64,000 nucleotides of DNA from CAYVGO01 sp964450725 (GCA_964450725.1 CAYVGO010000005.1:1-64000), one strand, 5' to 3'. Positions 29,824 through 38,615 are shown, counted from the stretch's first letter. The notes: a model not told the origin generated them from the sequence alone. Translations and numbers: made by a program.

Positions 29824-30591
29824 TTATTCTTGCTTTTTGTAGATTAGTGCTGCACCTTTAACAATTGCTGTAATTTCTTTAGTGGTTCTGTGTTGTTTAT
29901 AAATCATTGTTTGAGACTTATCTTCTTTACTTGTTTCAAGATAAGTGAATGTGTATTTGATACTATCCGTTTGAGGAATATCTTCAGTAATGTAAGTTCC
30001 TACCTTAAGTAAATCATTACCCAATAAGGTAACTCTTTCTATAAACTTTGAAGTATTATCAATATATAATATTGAACTTGTAATGATTTGGGGAAAAAAA
30101 GCCAAGGCTTTTGTATAACCTATAGTATCTGCTGCATCATGTATTAATGCCAGAGGTGGAAAAGTATATCCCAATTCACGCATGGTTGGAGGGGTTGTGG
30201 TAGGAATCAATGAGTCTTTTGGGGGGACTCTTTTAAGAATAGGAGCCATAGAACTCATCCTGATAGGTGTAAAATTAGGATTGACTACTTTAAATTCTTT
30301 TTCGGTGGGAGTTGCATTTTCCACTGTAATTTTTACTTTGATGGTTCCGGGTTGTGATACTTTAATACTGTCTGAACCAACAATTTCGGCATCAGTACTT
30401 CCTTTACTTATCAATGTAAGTACGGGAGAAACCTTACTACCCGTAACAGTAATCATGGGTTTGTTTTTTCCGACAAATAAAAATTGCTCCGGAGCATTGA
30501 TAGTAATACTGTCATCGTACTTCTTGGTTTCTGCACATTGATAAGATAAAAAGCCTATGGCACATAGAAAAAGTAAAAAATTTCTTTTCAT
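29824..30591 (-). CDS. Lipoprotein of unknown function
   Basis: 255 residues. A signal peptide with lipobox FLSYQC (Cys19) predicts a lipid-anchored protein. Residues ~25-105 have the beta-rich look of an Ig-like domain (PEQFLFVGKNKPMITVTGS…GTIKVKITVENATPTEKEFKVV). The rest (APILKRVPPKDSLIPTTTPP…; KYTFTYLETSKEDKS) has no motif I recognise. It is transcribed toward the tRNA-tuf promoter but stops before it. A -7-like box lies upstream at 30642-30649. Confidence 0.75.
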   Translation of the reverse strand: MKRNFLLFLCAIGFLSYQCAETKKYDDSITINAPEQFLFVGKNKPMITVTGSKVSPVLTLISKGSTDAEIVGSDSIKVSQPGTIKVKITVENATPTEKEFKVVNPNFTPIRMSSMAPILKRVPPKDSLIPTTTPPTMRELGYTFPPLALIHDAADTIGYTKALAFFPQIITSSILYIDNTSKFIERVTLLGNDLLKVGTYITEDIPQTDSIKYTFTYLETSKEDKSQTMIYKQHRTTKEITAIVKGAALIYKKQE

Positions 30592-30641
30592 TTTGATGTA
30601 TATTTAATTATTAGTATGCGTAAAGTCCTCTTAAAGAGGTG

Positions 30642-30649
30642 CAAAAGTA
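30642..30649 (-). promoter_or_regulatory. Candidate -7 box for the 29824-30591 lipoprotein gene
   Basis: On the minus strand TACTTTTG matches TAnnTTTG, 51 bp upstream of the ATG. No clear -33 TTTG is found at the usual spacing, so support is moderate. Confidence 0.4.
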
Positions 30650-30765
30650 AGTTTTTTACTGCAATAATCCTAATGACATTTTGATTAAATAGATTATTGA
30701 ATATTCGTTATATTAATTTAGATTTTGTAATTTTACAATATGCGTGACTCTCAACATAGAACGAA

Positions 30766-31071
30766 ATGAATAATTCATTACTCAGAAAACAACATTATGA
30801 TAAAAAAGTAATGCGTATCATGATTTCAATGTATTGTCGTCGAAAGCACAAAACCAATATACTATGTCAAGATTGTTGCAACTTGTCAACTTACGCTTCC
30901 CATAAAATTGATAAATGCCCGTTAGGGCTTCATAAAACCTCTTGCCAAGACTGTAAAATTCATTGTTATACACCGGAAATGCGCGATAAAATAAAAAAAG
31001 TAATGCGATTTGCCGGTCCAAGAATGCTTTTTTTACACCCTCTTATAGCCATTTATCATTTGTTAAAATAA
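30766..31071 (+). CDS. YgbA-family (nitrous-oxide-stimulated promoter) protein
   Basis: A 101-residue small cysteine-rich protein matching the YgbA family, whose E. coli member is induced by nitrosative stress. Conserved features are the N-terminal basic helix with MISMYCRRKH, then CQDCCNLSTYASHKIDKCPLG, CQDCKIHCYTPEMR, and the end MRFAGPRMLFLHPLIAIYHLL. The cysteine pairs suggest metal or Fe-S binding, but the biochemical role is not established. A Crp/Fnr-type regulator gene follows 145 bp downstream on the same strand. Confidence 0.85.
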   Translation: MNNSLLRKQHYDKKVMRIMISMYCRRKHKTNILCQDCCNLSTYASHKIDKCPLGLHKTSCQDCKIHCYTPEMRDKIKKVMRFAGPRMLFLHPLIAIYHLLK

Positions 31072-31186
31072 ATAACTTAGCAGAAAGCGAAAAAGAGCAA
31101 AGCGAATCGGAAAAAATATAGTTCTATTTCATTGGTTATTAAGCAAAAAGGTGTGAAGTTGGTGAATAATTAACCTCAGTTTTTTG

Positions 31187-31194
31187 TACCTTTG
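31187..31194 (+). promoter_or_regulatory. -7 box of the Crp/Fnr-type regulator gene
   Basis: TACCTTTG matches TAnnTTTG exactly, 21 bp before the ATG at 31216. The -33 element is weak. Its location rules out the alternative TTG start at 31192. Confidence 0.55.
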
Positions 31195-31215
31195 TATTCA
31201 CAAACGGATTATAGT

Positions 31216-31785
31216 ATGGTAAATTTCAATGAATACATGAATGTGATTGACTTCTCGGAGTTTAGGAAACTATTTTTAGAAAAAGGGAAACCAGTAAAGA
31301 TTAAAAAAAAAGATTATTTTGTTAGACAGAATGAGTCATGTAAATATGTGGGGTTTATCGAAAGTGGAATATTTAGATACACTCGAATTGACAGTATTGG
31401 CAAGAATCATATTGTTGGTTATAGTTTTACTGATGATTTTGTGTGGGACTATCCGTCACTAATTAAAAAATCAAACTCCTTATCAAATGCCCAAGCAATA
31501 ACAGACTGTAGAGTATATCTACTATCTATAAAAGAACTGAATAATTATTGGGAAATCAGTATGGATACTCAACGCTTTGGTAGATTAATTGCAGAAGAGA
31601 TGTTTGTAGAGATGTACGGACGACTACTTGACTTCTATTGCGATACAGCAGAACAGCGTTACATTGCACTATTACAGCGTTGCCCCAATTTATTGCAGTA
31701 TATTACTCTAAAGGAAATAGCATCTTTTCTTGGGGTAACCCCCGAAACCATTAGTCATATACGAAGAAAATTACGGGAAGAATGA
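31216..31785 (+). CDS. Crp/Fnr-family transcriptional regulator
   Basis: 189 residues: an N-terminal cyclic-nucleotide-binding-like beta-roll (about residues 10-125, with VRQNESCKYVGFIESGIFRYTR) and a short C-terminal winged helix-turn-helix (LKEIASFLGVTPETISHIRRKL). It lacks the N-terminal cysteine cluster of Fnr. The cyclic-nucleotide phosphate-binding arginine motif is not obvious, so the effector is unknown. The start at 31216 is chosen because the promoter box ends at 31194. An intrinsic terminator directly follows the stop. Confidence 0.85.
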   Translation: MVNFNEYMNVIDFSEFRKLFLEKGKPVKIKKKDYFVRQNESCKYVGFIESGIFRYTRIDSIGKNHIVGYSFTDDFVWDYPSLIKKSNSLSNAQAITDCRVYLLSIKELNNYWEISMDTQRFGRLIAEEMFVEMYGRLLDFYCDTAEQRYIALLQRCPNLLQYITLKEIASFLGVTPETISHIRRKLREE

Positions 31786-31814
31786 AAGTCTTGAATTACT
31801 TCAAGACTTTTTTC
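31785..31814 (+). terminator. Intrinsic terminator after the Crp/Fnr-type gene
   Basis: An 11-bp perfect stem (AAAGTCTTGAA / TTCAAGACTTT) with a TTAC loop and a following T-run. The stem begins at the last base of the stop codon. Confidence 0.8.
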
Positions 31815-31826
31815 ATTGAGTATTCC

Positions 31827-31834
31827 TAACTTTG
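31827..31834 (+). promoter_or_regulatory. -7 box of the 31860 lipoprotein gene
   Basis: TAACTTTG matches TAnnTTTG and lies 25 bp before the ATG at 31860, just after the preceding terminator. The -33 element is unclear. Confidence 0.5.
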
Positions 31835-31859
31835 TGCCATTTATAATAAGCATATAGTT

Positions 31860-32681
31860 ATGAAAACAAAAAACAAATTAAGCCTATCATTGAGCATTTT
31901 ACTAATGTCCCTATTTGTTATTTCTACTACAGGATGTAGTAAAGATGATGATAACAAGCCTATTCAATTGTATTATGCCATTTACAATGACAAGTCAAAT
32001 CCGGTAGAAAACAATCGGGTTAGTTTGTTGTTTCCCACATCTGACAAAACGCAATTAATAATTTCCGGCGGTGATGGTCATTATGCTATCAGTAACTCGG
32101 ACGAAACGGTAGTTAATGTTACTATGGAGAGTAAGCAGATTAACATCGCTCCGCTCTCTATAGGGAATTCGACTGTCATCATTACCGATAATTCAGGAGG
32201 TTTATACACTCTAAATATCGAGGTTCTCTATCGTAAATCAAATTTAATCATTGATAAACAGGATGTAATAGTAATTGGAGACAAACTCTCCGAGATCCAA
32301 AAAACAGAGATCCAACAGAAAGCAGTCTTAACTTTGCCCGTTAAAGTAAACGGAGGGTTTTCATTTATCTACAATGTAGATCAGCAGCGAGGAGACGTGT
32401 TGATTTACAAAGATAAATATGGCGAAAATGGCATTCAAAGCACTTTTGAAGAGAAGTATACCGAAACTGCGAGTGTGGGATACCGTTCATTTGTAATTCA
32501 AATTGACGGAAAGAAACGAGAGTTTGTTTTAGACCGTTACAATGCTCCAATACCCAAAAGCAGTATGATTGTTCCGATCGCTTTTATAGAAATATTAACT
32601 GACCAATTCAAAGCAGAATATCCAGATGTGGAGTCGGTCTATACACAACAACGGCTGATAAGCCCCAAATTAGAATATTGA
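31860..32681 (+). CDS. Surface-type lipoprotein of unknown function
   Basis: 273 residues with a lipoprotein signal peptide (lipobox TTGC, Cys26) followed by SKDDD. This acidic stretch resembles the Bacteroidota lipoprotein export signal that sends lipoproteins to the cell surface. Residues ~45-125 look like an Ig-like or BACON-like beta domain (LIISGGDGHYAISNSDETVVNV… GNSTVIITDNSGGLYTLNIEV). The remainder is beta-rich with no catalytic motif I recognise. It has its own promoter box and is separated from the regulator gene by a terminator, so it is probably a single-gene unit. Confidence 0.75.
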   Translation: MKTKNKLSLSLSILLMSLFVISTTGCSKDDDNKPIQLYYAIYNDKSNPVENNRVSLLFPTSDKTQLIISGGDGHYAISNSDETVVNVTMESKQINIAPLSIGNSTVIITDNSGGLYTLNIEVLYRKSNLIIDKQDVIVIGDKLSEIQKTEIQQKAVLTLPVKVNGGFSFIYNVDQQRGDVLIYKDKYGENGIQSTFEEKYTETASVGYRSFVIQIDGKKREFVLDRYNAPIPKSSMIVPIAFIEILTDQFKAEYPDVESVYTQQRLISPKLEY

Positions 32682-32966
32682 CAAACAAGAGCATTTTCTT
32701 GTTCGCGAAAAACCGTAATGTACTCTCTCAACATTCTATAATGCTTATTTATCTTGAGGATACTATCTTCAAAAGTATATATTTTCTATTTTGCTCAATA
32801 AAACTCAATATTTACTTGCAAAAAAGTTTGTTGAGCAACTTATCGGCGACGAGATAGAGCCATTACGCACAACGTCTTTACTTCACTATCGGTTAATTTT
32901 CGACAGAAATTCGCAAATCAACTCTGTGTTAAATATAAAGTATTTAACAGATAAAATCTTTTCTAC

Positions 32967-33054
32967 GGTCGCAGATGAATTTCTGTCAGGTTCCGAGTAA
33001 ATTTCTGTCAGGTCGAAAATAAATTTCCGACGGGTCGCAGATAAATTTCTGTCA
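32967..33054. repeat. 22-nt minisatellite, four units
   Basis: Four head-to-tail units of exactly 22 nt (32967-32988, 32989-33010, 33011-33032, 33033-33054). Each begins GGT, contains AATTTC, and three of them end CTGTCA. Units 1 and 4 differ by one base. A half-unit in inverted orientation lies upstream near 32899-32915 (CGACAGAAATTCGCA). Confidence 0.9.
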
Positions 33055-33084
33055 GGTGAGAAATTTATCTGCGACCCGTCGGAA
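33025..33084. repeat. 25-bp perfect inverted repeat at the edge of the minisatellite
   Basis: The arms 33025-33049 and 33060-33084 are perfect reverse complements, with a 10-nt loop. The left arm spans the junction of minisatellite units 3 and 4. The right arm is therefore an inverted copy of the array. There is no T-run on either strand, so it is not a standard terminator. Confidence 0.9.
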
Positions 33085-33172
33085 GTTCACATGCAACCGA
33101 TTGTAATTTTTATTAACGAAATTATACTTAAATAACGTTGTTTTGGAGTTTAATTTTGCTTGGGGACAAAAC

Positions 33173-33203
33173 AAAAACGGGTTACATGACATAACCCGTT
33201 TTA
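33173..33203 (-). terminator. Intrinsic terminator of the FucP-like transporter gene
   Basis: An 11-bp stem AAAACGGGTTA/TAACCCGTTTT with a 7-nt loop. On the minus strand it is followed by TTTTTGTTTTG. It lies 21 bp beyond the transporter stop codon. Confidence 0.85.
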
Positions 33204-33223
33204 TATGATTTCTGTAGATTTTG

Positions 33224-34507
33224 TTATTCTACAGGAATATTTTTATTGACATTTTTACTGCCAATCAGTGCGTAATAAATCATGTAAATACATCCCGCAA
33301 AAATTACCCAGTAACTTGCCATAAAATTAGTCATATCTGCTACTTGTCCTTGTATCAATGGCAATATTCCTCCTCCGCAAACCATAACCATAAAGATTCC
33401 GGATGCCATTGCAGTATATTTTTTACCTAACCCTTCAACGGCTAAGTTGAAAATACCACCCCACATTACTGAGGTACACAATCCGCAAAGTACAAAGAAA
33501 AACACACTCATAGGCACATCTACAAATCCAAAGGAGATGTCTTTTTGAAATACGGGCATATTGATGGTTGAAGATACCGGTAAAAATATTCCTATCAAAA
33601 CCAATACTGCGGCAATGGAAGATACTGTGGTTAACATGGCTTTAGATGAAAATTTTGCGGCTAATATACCTCCAAAAATACGACCAATCATCATTAAGAA
33701 CCAATACGTTCCTGCAACAGTTCCTGCAATTGTTTTATCTATACCCATACCAATGGTAGTGTCAGTCAAAAAAAGATTGATAAAATTTGGTATTCCAACC
33801 TCTACTCCGACATAAATAAAAATTGCGATGGCTCCTAATACGAAATGTCTAAAAGATAAAGGAGAATATTGATCTTTCACCTTGCTTGCTTTTTCAACTT
33901 CTTTGTGAGGTTCAGGAATTTGAACCGATGCCAATACTATAAATGCCAAAGCAAAGATAACCAAAGCAATATAAAGTGCAGGGTTTGCCTGGTCAATGGT
34001 CGGCTTGACAGCGTTTCCGATAAGGTAACCTACCAATACGGGAACAATTGTTGCAGAAAGAGAATTGATAGAGCCGCCGAATTGTATCAATTGATTTCCT
34101 TTGTTACCTCCGCCGCCAAGGGTATTTAAAAGCGGATTAACAACGGTGTTCAACATACACATAGAGAAACCTCCTACAAAAGCTCCGGTAAGATATACGC
34201 CAAAACTTTCTGCGACACCTGATAAAAACATAATTCCAACACCAACAAACCCTACAACAATAGCAATGAGTGCAGTCTTTTTGTAACCTATTCTTTTAAG
34301 GAGTAATCCGGCGGGAATACCCATAAAAGCGTAAGCTAAGAAATTGGCAAAAGTACCTAATTGGGACATGAAGTTAGATGCGCCAAATTGTTCTTTCACA
34401 ATAACACCGAAAGGATTGGATAAACCTGTTACGAATGAAATCATTGCAAAAAGTGCAAACATCATTGCAATAGGCAATACATGATTTTTGTTTGATTTTT
34501 GAGACAT
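33224..34507 (-). CDS. FucP/GluP-type sugar MFS transporter
   Basis: 427-residue inner-membrane major-facilitator protein with about twelve hydrophobic spans. It resembles the FucP/glucose-galactose permease branch common in Bacteroidota (N-terminal ALFAMISFVTGLSNPFGVIV; GAFVGGFSMCMLNTVVNPLLN, where FucP-type proteins have the conserved Asn-rich motif; WGGIFNLAVEGLGKKYT near the C-terminus). It probably imports a hexose or fucose with protons. The substrate cannot be read from sequence. It is monocistronic, with a terminator after it and another terminator just upstream of it. Confidence 0.88.
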   Translation of the reverse strand: MSQKSNKNHVLPIAMMFALFAMISFVTGLSNPFGVIVKEQFGASNFMSQLGTFANFLAYAFMGIPAGLLLKRIGYKKTALIAIVVGFVGVGIMFLSGVAESFGVYLTGAFVGGFSMCMLNTVVNPLLNTLGGGGNKGNQLIQFGGSINSLSATIVPVLVGYLIGNAVKPTIDQANPALYIALVIFALAFIVLASVQIPEPHKEVEKASKVKDQYSPLSFRHFVLGAIAIFIYVGVEVGIPNFINLFLTDTTIGMGIDKTIAGTVAGTYWFLMMIGRIFGGILAAKFSSKAMLTTVSSIAAVLVLIGIFLPVSSTINMPVFQKDISFGFVDVPMSVFFFVLCGLCTSVMWGGIFNLAVEGLGKKYTAMASGIFMVMVCGGGILPLIQGQVADMTNFMASYWVIFAGCIYMIYYALIGSKNVNKNIPVE

Positions 34508-34620
34508 ATAAAATAAATTTTTAAGTGGGTTAAAATATTTGCAAATATACGAAATAGAGATGACAGTGCAAGTTTTTAAGGATATTTATATGATAGGAAA
34601 TTTCCTTTGAAGTAAAACAA

Positions 34621-34655
34621 TTAAGGTTACTCAAAACAATTTTGAGTAACCTTAA
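34621..34655 (-). terminator. Intrinsic terminator after the biotin carrier gene
   Basis: A perfect 16-bp inverted repeat (arms 34621-34636 and 34640-34655) with a 3-nt loop. On the minus strand TTGTTTTAC follows. It closes the carboxyltransferase-biotin carrier transcript 27 bp after the stop. Confidence 0.85.
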
Positions 34656-34681
34656 TTAATCTCTTTTGCAAGAGAAAATTT

Positions 34682-34912
34682 TTAAGACGGTTCTACTACA
34701 AACAAAATCGTATCTTTAGGTACTTTGGCATTCACTGTAACACAGACTTCTGCCACTGTTCCGTCAAACGGAGATAAGATTCGATTATGCATTTTCATAG
34801 CATCGAATATTGCTAAAATATCTCCTTTTTTTACTTTATCATTTTGTTTTACATTTATTTCAATAACAGTTCCGGGAATAAATGCTCTTACTTCTTTTGG
34901 ATTTTTGAACAT
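34682..34912 (-). CDS. Biotin carrier (biotinyl-lipoyl attachment) protein
   Basis: A 76-residue stand-alone biotinyl domain. The biotinylation motif AMKMHN (Lys about residue 40) is intact, and the half-domains FIPGTVIEINVKQNDKVKKG and SPFDGTVAEVCV flank it symmetrically. It lacks the proline/alanine-rich linker normally found in front of biotin carrier domains. It starts 19 bp after the carboxyltransferase gene and is its obvious partner. Confidence 0.92.
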   Translation of the reverse strand: MFKNPKEVRAFIPGTVIEINVKQNDKVKKGDILAIFDAMKMHNRILSPFDGTVAEVCVTVNAKVPKDTILFVVEPS

Positions 34913-34931
34913 AACAATTTCTATTTAAGAT

Positions 34932-36476
34932 TTATAAAGGTGGATTTCCGTGCTTTCTACGAGGCATATGTGCATCTTTATTGCCCGATACATCAATAGC
35001 ATGAATTAAAAACTTACGTGTCTCCGAAGGTGATACTACAGAATCTATATATCCTTTTGATGCTGCTACATAAGGATTTGCAAATTCTTTTTTATAAGCT
35101 TCTATCCGTGCTTTTCTTTCTGCTTCAGGGTCAGTTGCTTCCGCAATTTCTTTTCGGAAAATAATATTTGCAGCTCCTTCCGGTCCCATCACAGCAATTT
35201 CTGCATGAGGCCAAGCAAAGACAAAGTCTGCCCGTAAATGTTTTGACCCCATGGCAATGTATCCGCCGCCGTAGGCTTTACGAAGAATAACTGTAATTTT
35301 TGGTACCGTAGCTTCGCTATAAGCATAAAGCACTTTGGCTCCGTGTCTTATTACACCGGCATATTCTTGGTCAACGCCCGGCAAGTATCCGGGTAAATCT
35401 TCAAAGGTAACAATAGGAACATTAAACGCATCACAAAATCTTACAAAACGTGCCAACTTGTCAGCAGAATCACAATCTAAAACCCCGGCTTTGATTAAAG
35501 GTTGGTTGGCTACAAAACCTATTGTTTCTCCTTTTAGTCTTCCAAATCCAATGACTACATTAGCCGCCCATTGTTCTTGTACTTCAAAAAAATCGGAATC
35601 ATCAACAACAGCTTTAATTACATCACGTACATCATAAGGAATACGAGGATCTAAAGGAACGATTGTATTGATATCGATATTTGACTTAGGTTCTTTGGCC
35701 GGAAATGCTCGTGCTTTTCGACCGTTATGCCATGGAATAAAGGTAATGAGACGTTTAATTTGTTCAAAACATTCCATTTCACTTTTCGAAAAAAAGTGTG
35801 CATTACCTGTAACTTCGCTATGAATCCTTGCACCTCCAAGCTCTTCTCCATCAACTGTTTCTCCTAATACCGTTTTAATAACCTCCGGTCCGGTGATAAA
35901 CATTTTTGATATTTTATCGACTACAAACACAAAATCGGTGAGTGCGGGAGAATAAACTGCTCCTCCGGCACAAGGTCCTAAAATTACGGATATTTGTGGA
36001 ATAACGCCACTATTCAAGGTGTTTCGGAAAAATATTTCACCATAACCGGCTAATGAATTTACTCCTTCTTGGATACGCGCTCCTCCAGAATCGTTGATTC
36101 CTATCAATGGCATACGCATACGTAAGGCATAATCCATAATTTTGGTAATTTTACGAGCGTGCATTGACCCTAAGGAACCTCCCGCAACCGTAAAATCTTG
36201 AGCATAAATAGCTACAGGTGAGCCATAAATCATTCCCGTACCAATAATTACACCATCTCCTGCAAGTTTTTTGTCTTGCATATCAAACCCTTTTACATCA
36301 TGTTCTACAAACATATCATATTCATGAAAAGTATCAGGGTCAAGCAACAATAATATCCTTTGTCGGGCTAATAATTTGCCCATTTGCTCCTGCTTTTCTT
36401 GTGCCTTTTTTCCTCCACCTAACTGGACTTCGGCTTTTTTACGTTCTAATTCTTCAAATTTTTTAATTTCTTCCAT
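34932..36476 (-). CDS. Acyl-CoA carboxyltransferase (propionyl-CoA carboxylase beta / methylmalonyl-CoA decarboxylase alpha type)
   Basis: 514-residue carboxyltransferase with two crotonase-like halves. Visible motifs are GGSLGSMHARKITKIMDYA, PLIGINDSGGARIQEGV, the first oxyanion segment GPCAGGAVYSPAL, and in the second half DLPGYLPGVDQEYAGVIRHGAK, AYGGGYIAMGSKHL and AVMGPEGAANI. The protein is either the beta subunit of propionyl-CoA carboxylase or the alpha subunit of sodium-pumping methylmalonyl-CoA decarboxylase. The sequence motifs do not separate the two. Neither a biotin carboxylase nor a membrane decarboxylase subunit is nearby. Confidence 0.9.
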   Translation of the reverse strand: MEEIKKFEELERKKAEVQLGGGKKAQEKQEQMGKLLARQRILLLLDPDTFHEYDMFVEHDVKGFDMQDKKLAGDGVIIGTGMIYGSPVAIYAQDFTVAGGSLGSMHARKITKIMDYALRMRMPLIGINDSGGARIQEGVNSLAGYGEIFFRNTLNSGVIPQISVILGPCAGGAVYSPALTDFVFVVDKISKMFITGPEVIKTVLGETVDGEELGGARIHSEVTGNAHFFSKSEMECFEQIKRLITFIPWHNGRKARAFPAKEPKSNIDINTIVPLDPRIPYDVRDVIKAVVDDSDFFEVQEQWAANVVIGFGRLKGETIGFVANQPLIKAGVLDCDSADKLARFVRFCDAFNVPIVTFEDLPGYLPGVDQEYAGVIRHGAKVLYAYSEATVPKITVILRKAYGGGYIAMGSKHLRADFVFAWPHAEIAVMGPEGAANIIFRKEIAEATDPEAERKARIEAYKKEFANPYVAASKGYIDSVVSPSETRKFLIHAIDVSGNKDAHMPRRKHGNPPL

Positions 36477-36545
36477 GATTTTTATATTAATTACTTACAG
36501 ATTAAAAGTTATGATTTTAGATAAAATATTACAATATTTTTCTAT

Positions 36546-38579
36546 TTATGTAAGTTTTCGGTTATGATAAATATTTTGTAGTTTCCGTTTAAATACATTT
36601 TTTATTATTTCGACATCTCTAAAACTAACATCTGATTGAAAATATTGTTTCTCCATCATCTGTTTCTCAATCACTTGTTCTACGATAGTAATAAGTGCTC
36701 TCATATTCTTATTTTCCATAGCCCTTGATGCTGCTTCAATAGCATCTGCCATCATTACAACAACCTCTTCTTTAGTGGTCGGTAAAGGGCCGGGATAAGT
36801 AAAATCACTGTCACTAATAACAGAATCTTGCTGTTTTGCCAAGTTATAAAAATATAAAACCCGGGTTGTTCCATGATGCGACTTTATAAATCTTACAATT
36901 TGCGGAGGTAAATTATATTGTCGAGCAATTTGCTCTCCATCTTGTACATGTTGTAAGATTTTTTTTGCACTTTCATTATATTCCAAGTTTTGATGAACAT
37001 TGATACCAATATCTTGATTTTCAATAAAAAATGTAGGATTATTCATCTTTCCGATATCATGATATAATGCTCCGGCTCTTGCTAACAGCGGATTTCCTCC
37101 AATGGCTAAAGTTACTGCTTCTGCAAGATTGGCGACTTGCATGGAGTGTTGAAATGTTGCAGGAGCAACTTCTGACAGTTTACGTAGTAATGGATGATTG
37201 TTGTCACAAAATTCTAAAAGTGTATTGTTACCCGAAATACCAAATAACTTTTCAAGAATATATGTAAACGGAAAAATGGCAACAATAAGTATTCCGTTTA
37301 GTAGAAAATATAAATATTGTAAATAATCAAGTTGATTAAAGTTTCCATACTTTAGCAGTGATATCAAAGTATAAAAAACAGAATAAAAAATTACCAAAAC
37401 AACTGCCGTACGATAAAGTTTATTTCGTAAGTGGATATTTTTTATCAGATGGATTGTCGCAATTCCTGTGGCTAATGTAGTAATAAAATATTCTATTCCG
37501 TTAGGTATAAAAATACCTAACAATGTACATAATACAATATGAAAATTAAGTGCTACCCGAGCATCGAAAAAAGAACTAATGAAAACAGGGAAAATCATTA
37601 TTGGAAATACGTAGATATTCCAATGGGTAAATCGATGAATAAAAGCGATGGATATAAATGCTGTGAGAAATAAAAGTAATAGAAATAGAACCGATTTAGT
37701 TGACAATAAAATATATCGATAAAGGCGTAGTAGAAAAAGATAAAAAATGAGCAATACGGCAAGAGTAAGTAACCATTTTGCAACAATAACAACAAATGTA
37801 TTACCCGTAAATCCGCTTTGGAGTAAATATTCTTTACTTAACGATTGTAAAATCTGGTGCTTTTGAGGAGTAACAATTTCGCCCTCTTTAACAATTACTT
37901 CTCCGGCAGCAATGAAATTTTTAGTGCGTGCAACATTGTTGAGTGCCTCTGTTCGCTTTCTATCTGTCAATGATTTATCATACATCAAGTTGACAGATAG
38001 ATAATTAAATATAGATACGGCGCTGATTAGGTCTTGGCAGTGAAATTTTGATAATTTATCATTAATGTGGTCATAGGCTGTTTTCTGAGTATATGTACTG
38101 TCTATTCGTTGAACATAAAGTTGTTGTTTGTCAATAAGATAAAAGTTTTTATTATTGTTAAAATAACTTTCACTTTCTGTATTTAATTGACGTATTCCTT
38201 TGTCATAAACATTTTCCAGTAAACCTGTAATCGTTTTCTTTAATAATTGTAAGGAGTCAAGAGAATATTGTGATTCATATTGTTGAAGTAATTCTTCAAA
38301 TTTCTGCTGAAAAATTCTAATTTGCTTACTTTCTTCTCCTTTTTCATATCGATAAAAAGGAACTACATTGGCTAAACTTCGCTCACAATCGGCTTTATAT
38401 TCTTGTTCTGTTTTATATACAGGAAAATTAAAGGGAGCAACAAGGGTAGGATCTGTCCATGGTCTCCCTTCAGATGGATAAAAGAAAAACTTTTGATCTG
38501 TAGGCACCACATAACTGATAATGATAGATGCTATCAGAAACAATATTATTTTGTCCGGCTTTATTTTAGGAACTACCAT
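36546..38579 (-). CDS. 7TM-HD family phosphohydrolase (PgpH-like, probable c-di-AMP phosphodiesterase)
   Basis: 677-residue membrane protein. An N-terminal extracytoplasmic domain (about residues 30-260) follows the first hydrophobic segment. About seven transmembrane segments lie between ~265 and ~440 (WLLTLAVLLIFYLFLL, VLFLLLLFLTAFISIAFI, IYVFPIMIFPVFISSFF). A cytoplasmic HD domain follows with FQHSMQVANLAEA (~476), ALYHDIGKMNNP (~506) and IKSHHGTTRVLYF. The order matches PgpH, which degrades cyclic di-AMP in Gram-positives. Function in Bacteroidota is extrapolated. It starts 36 bp after the histidine kinase gene. Confidence 0.9.
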   Translation of the reverse strand: MVVPKIKPDKIILFLIASIIISYVVPTDQKFFFYPSEGRPWTDPTLVAPFNFPVYKTEQEYKADCERSLANVVPFYRYEKGEESKQIRIFQQKFEELLQQYESQYSLDSLQLLKKTITGLLENVYDKGIRQLNTESESYFNNNKNFYLIDKQQLYVQRIDSTYTQKTAYDHINDKLSKFHCQDLISAVSIFNYLSVNLMYDKSLTDRKRTEALNNVARTKNFIAAGEVIVKEGEIVTPQKHQILQSLSKEYLLQSGFTGNTFVVIVAKWLLTLAVLLIFYLFLLRLYRYILLSTKSVLFLLLLFLTAFISIAFIHRFTHWNIYVFPIMIFPVFISSFFDARVALNFHIVLCTLLGIFIPNGIEYFITTLATGIATIHLIKNIHLRNKLYRTAVVLVIFYSVFYTLISLLKYGNFNQLDYLQYLYFLLNGILIVAIFPFTYILEKLFGISGNNTLLEFCDNNHPLLRKLSEVAPATFQHSMQVANLAEAVTLAIGGNPLLARAGALYHDIGKMNNPTFFIENQDIGINVHQNLEYNESAKKILQHVQDGEQIARQYNLPPQIVRFIKSHHGTTRVLYFYNLAKQQDSVISDSDFTYPGPLPTTKEEVVVMMADAIEAASRAMENKNMRALITIVEQVIEKQMMEKQYFQSDVSFRDVEIIKNVFKRKLQNIYHNRKLT

Positions 38580-38615
38580 AACTATAAATTACTAATCAAG
38601 AAATCTAACTATGAT

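Larger units (their letters stand above)
32682..33223. other. Gene-free region with minisatellite and terminator
   Basis: 542 bp between two convergent genes. The left part (32682-32890) contains only a weak TTG-initiated open frame (32791-33000, 69 codons) that runs into the repeats and has no family resemblance. The middle holds the 22-nt repeat array and hairpin (32967-33084). The right part holds the terminator of the transporter gene. Confidence 0.7.

Noticed and set aside
32791..33000. 69-codon open frame on the plus strand
   Set aside because: It begins with TTG, has no ribosome-binding site that I can see, ends inside the minisatellite and resembles no family I know.
32967..33084. 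CRISPR array or standard intrinsic terminator
   Set aside because: The 22-nt units have no spacers. The 25-bp hairpin has no T-run on either strand, and the transporter gene already has a better terminator at 33173-33203.
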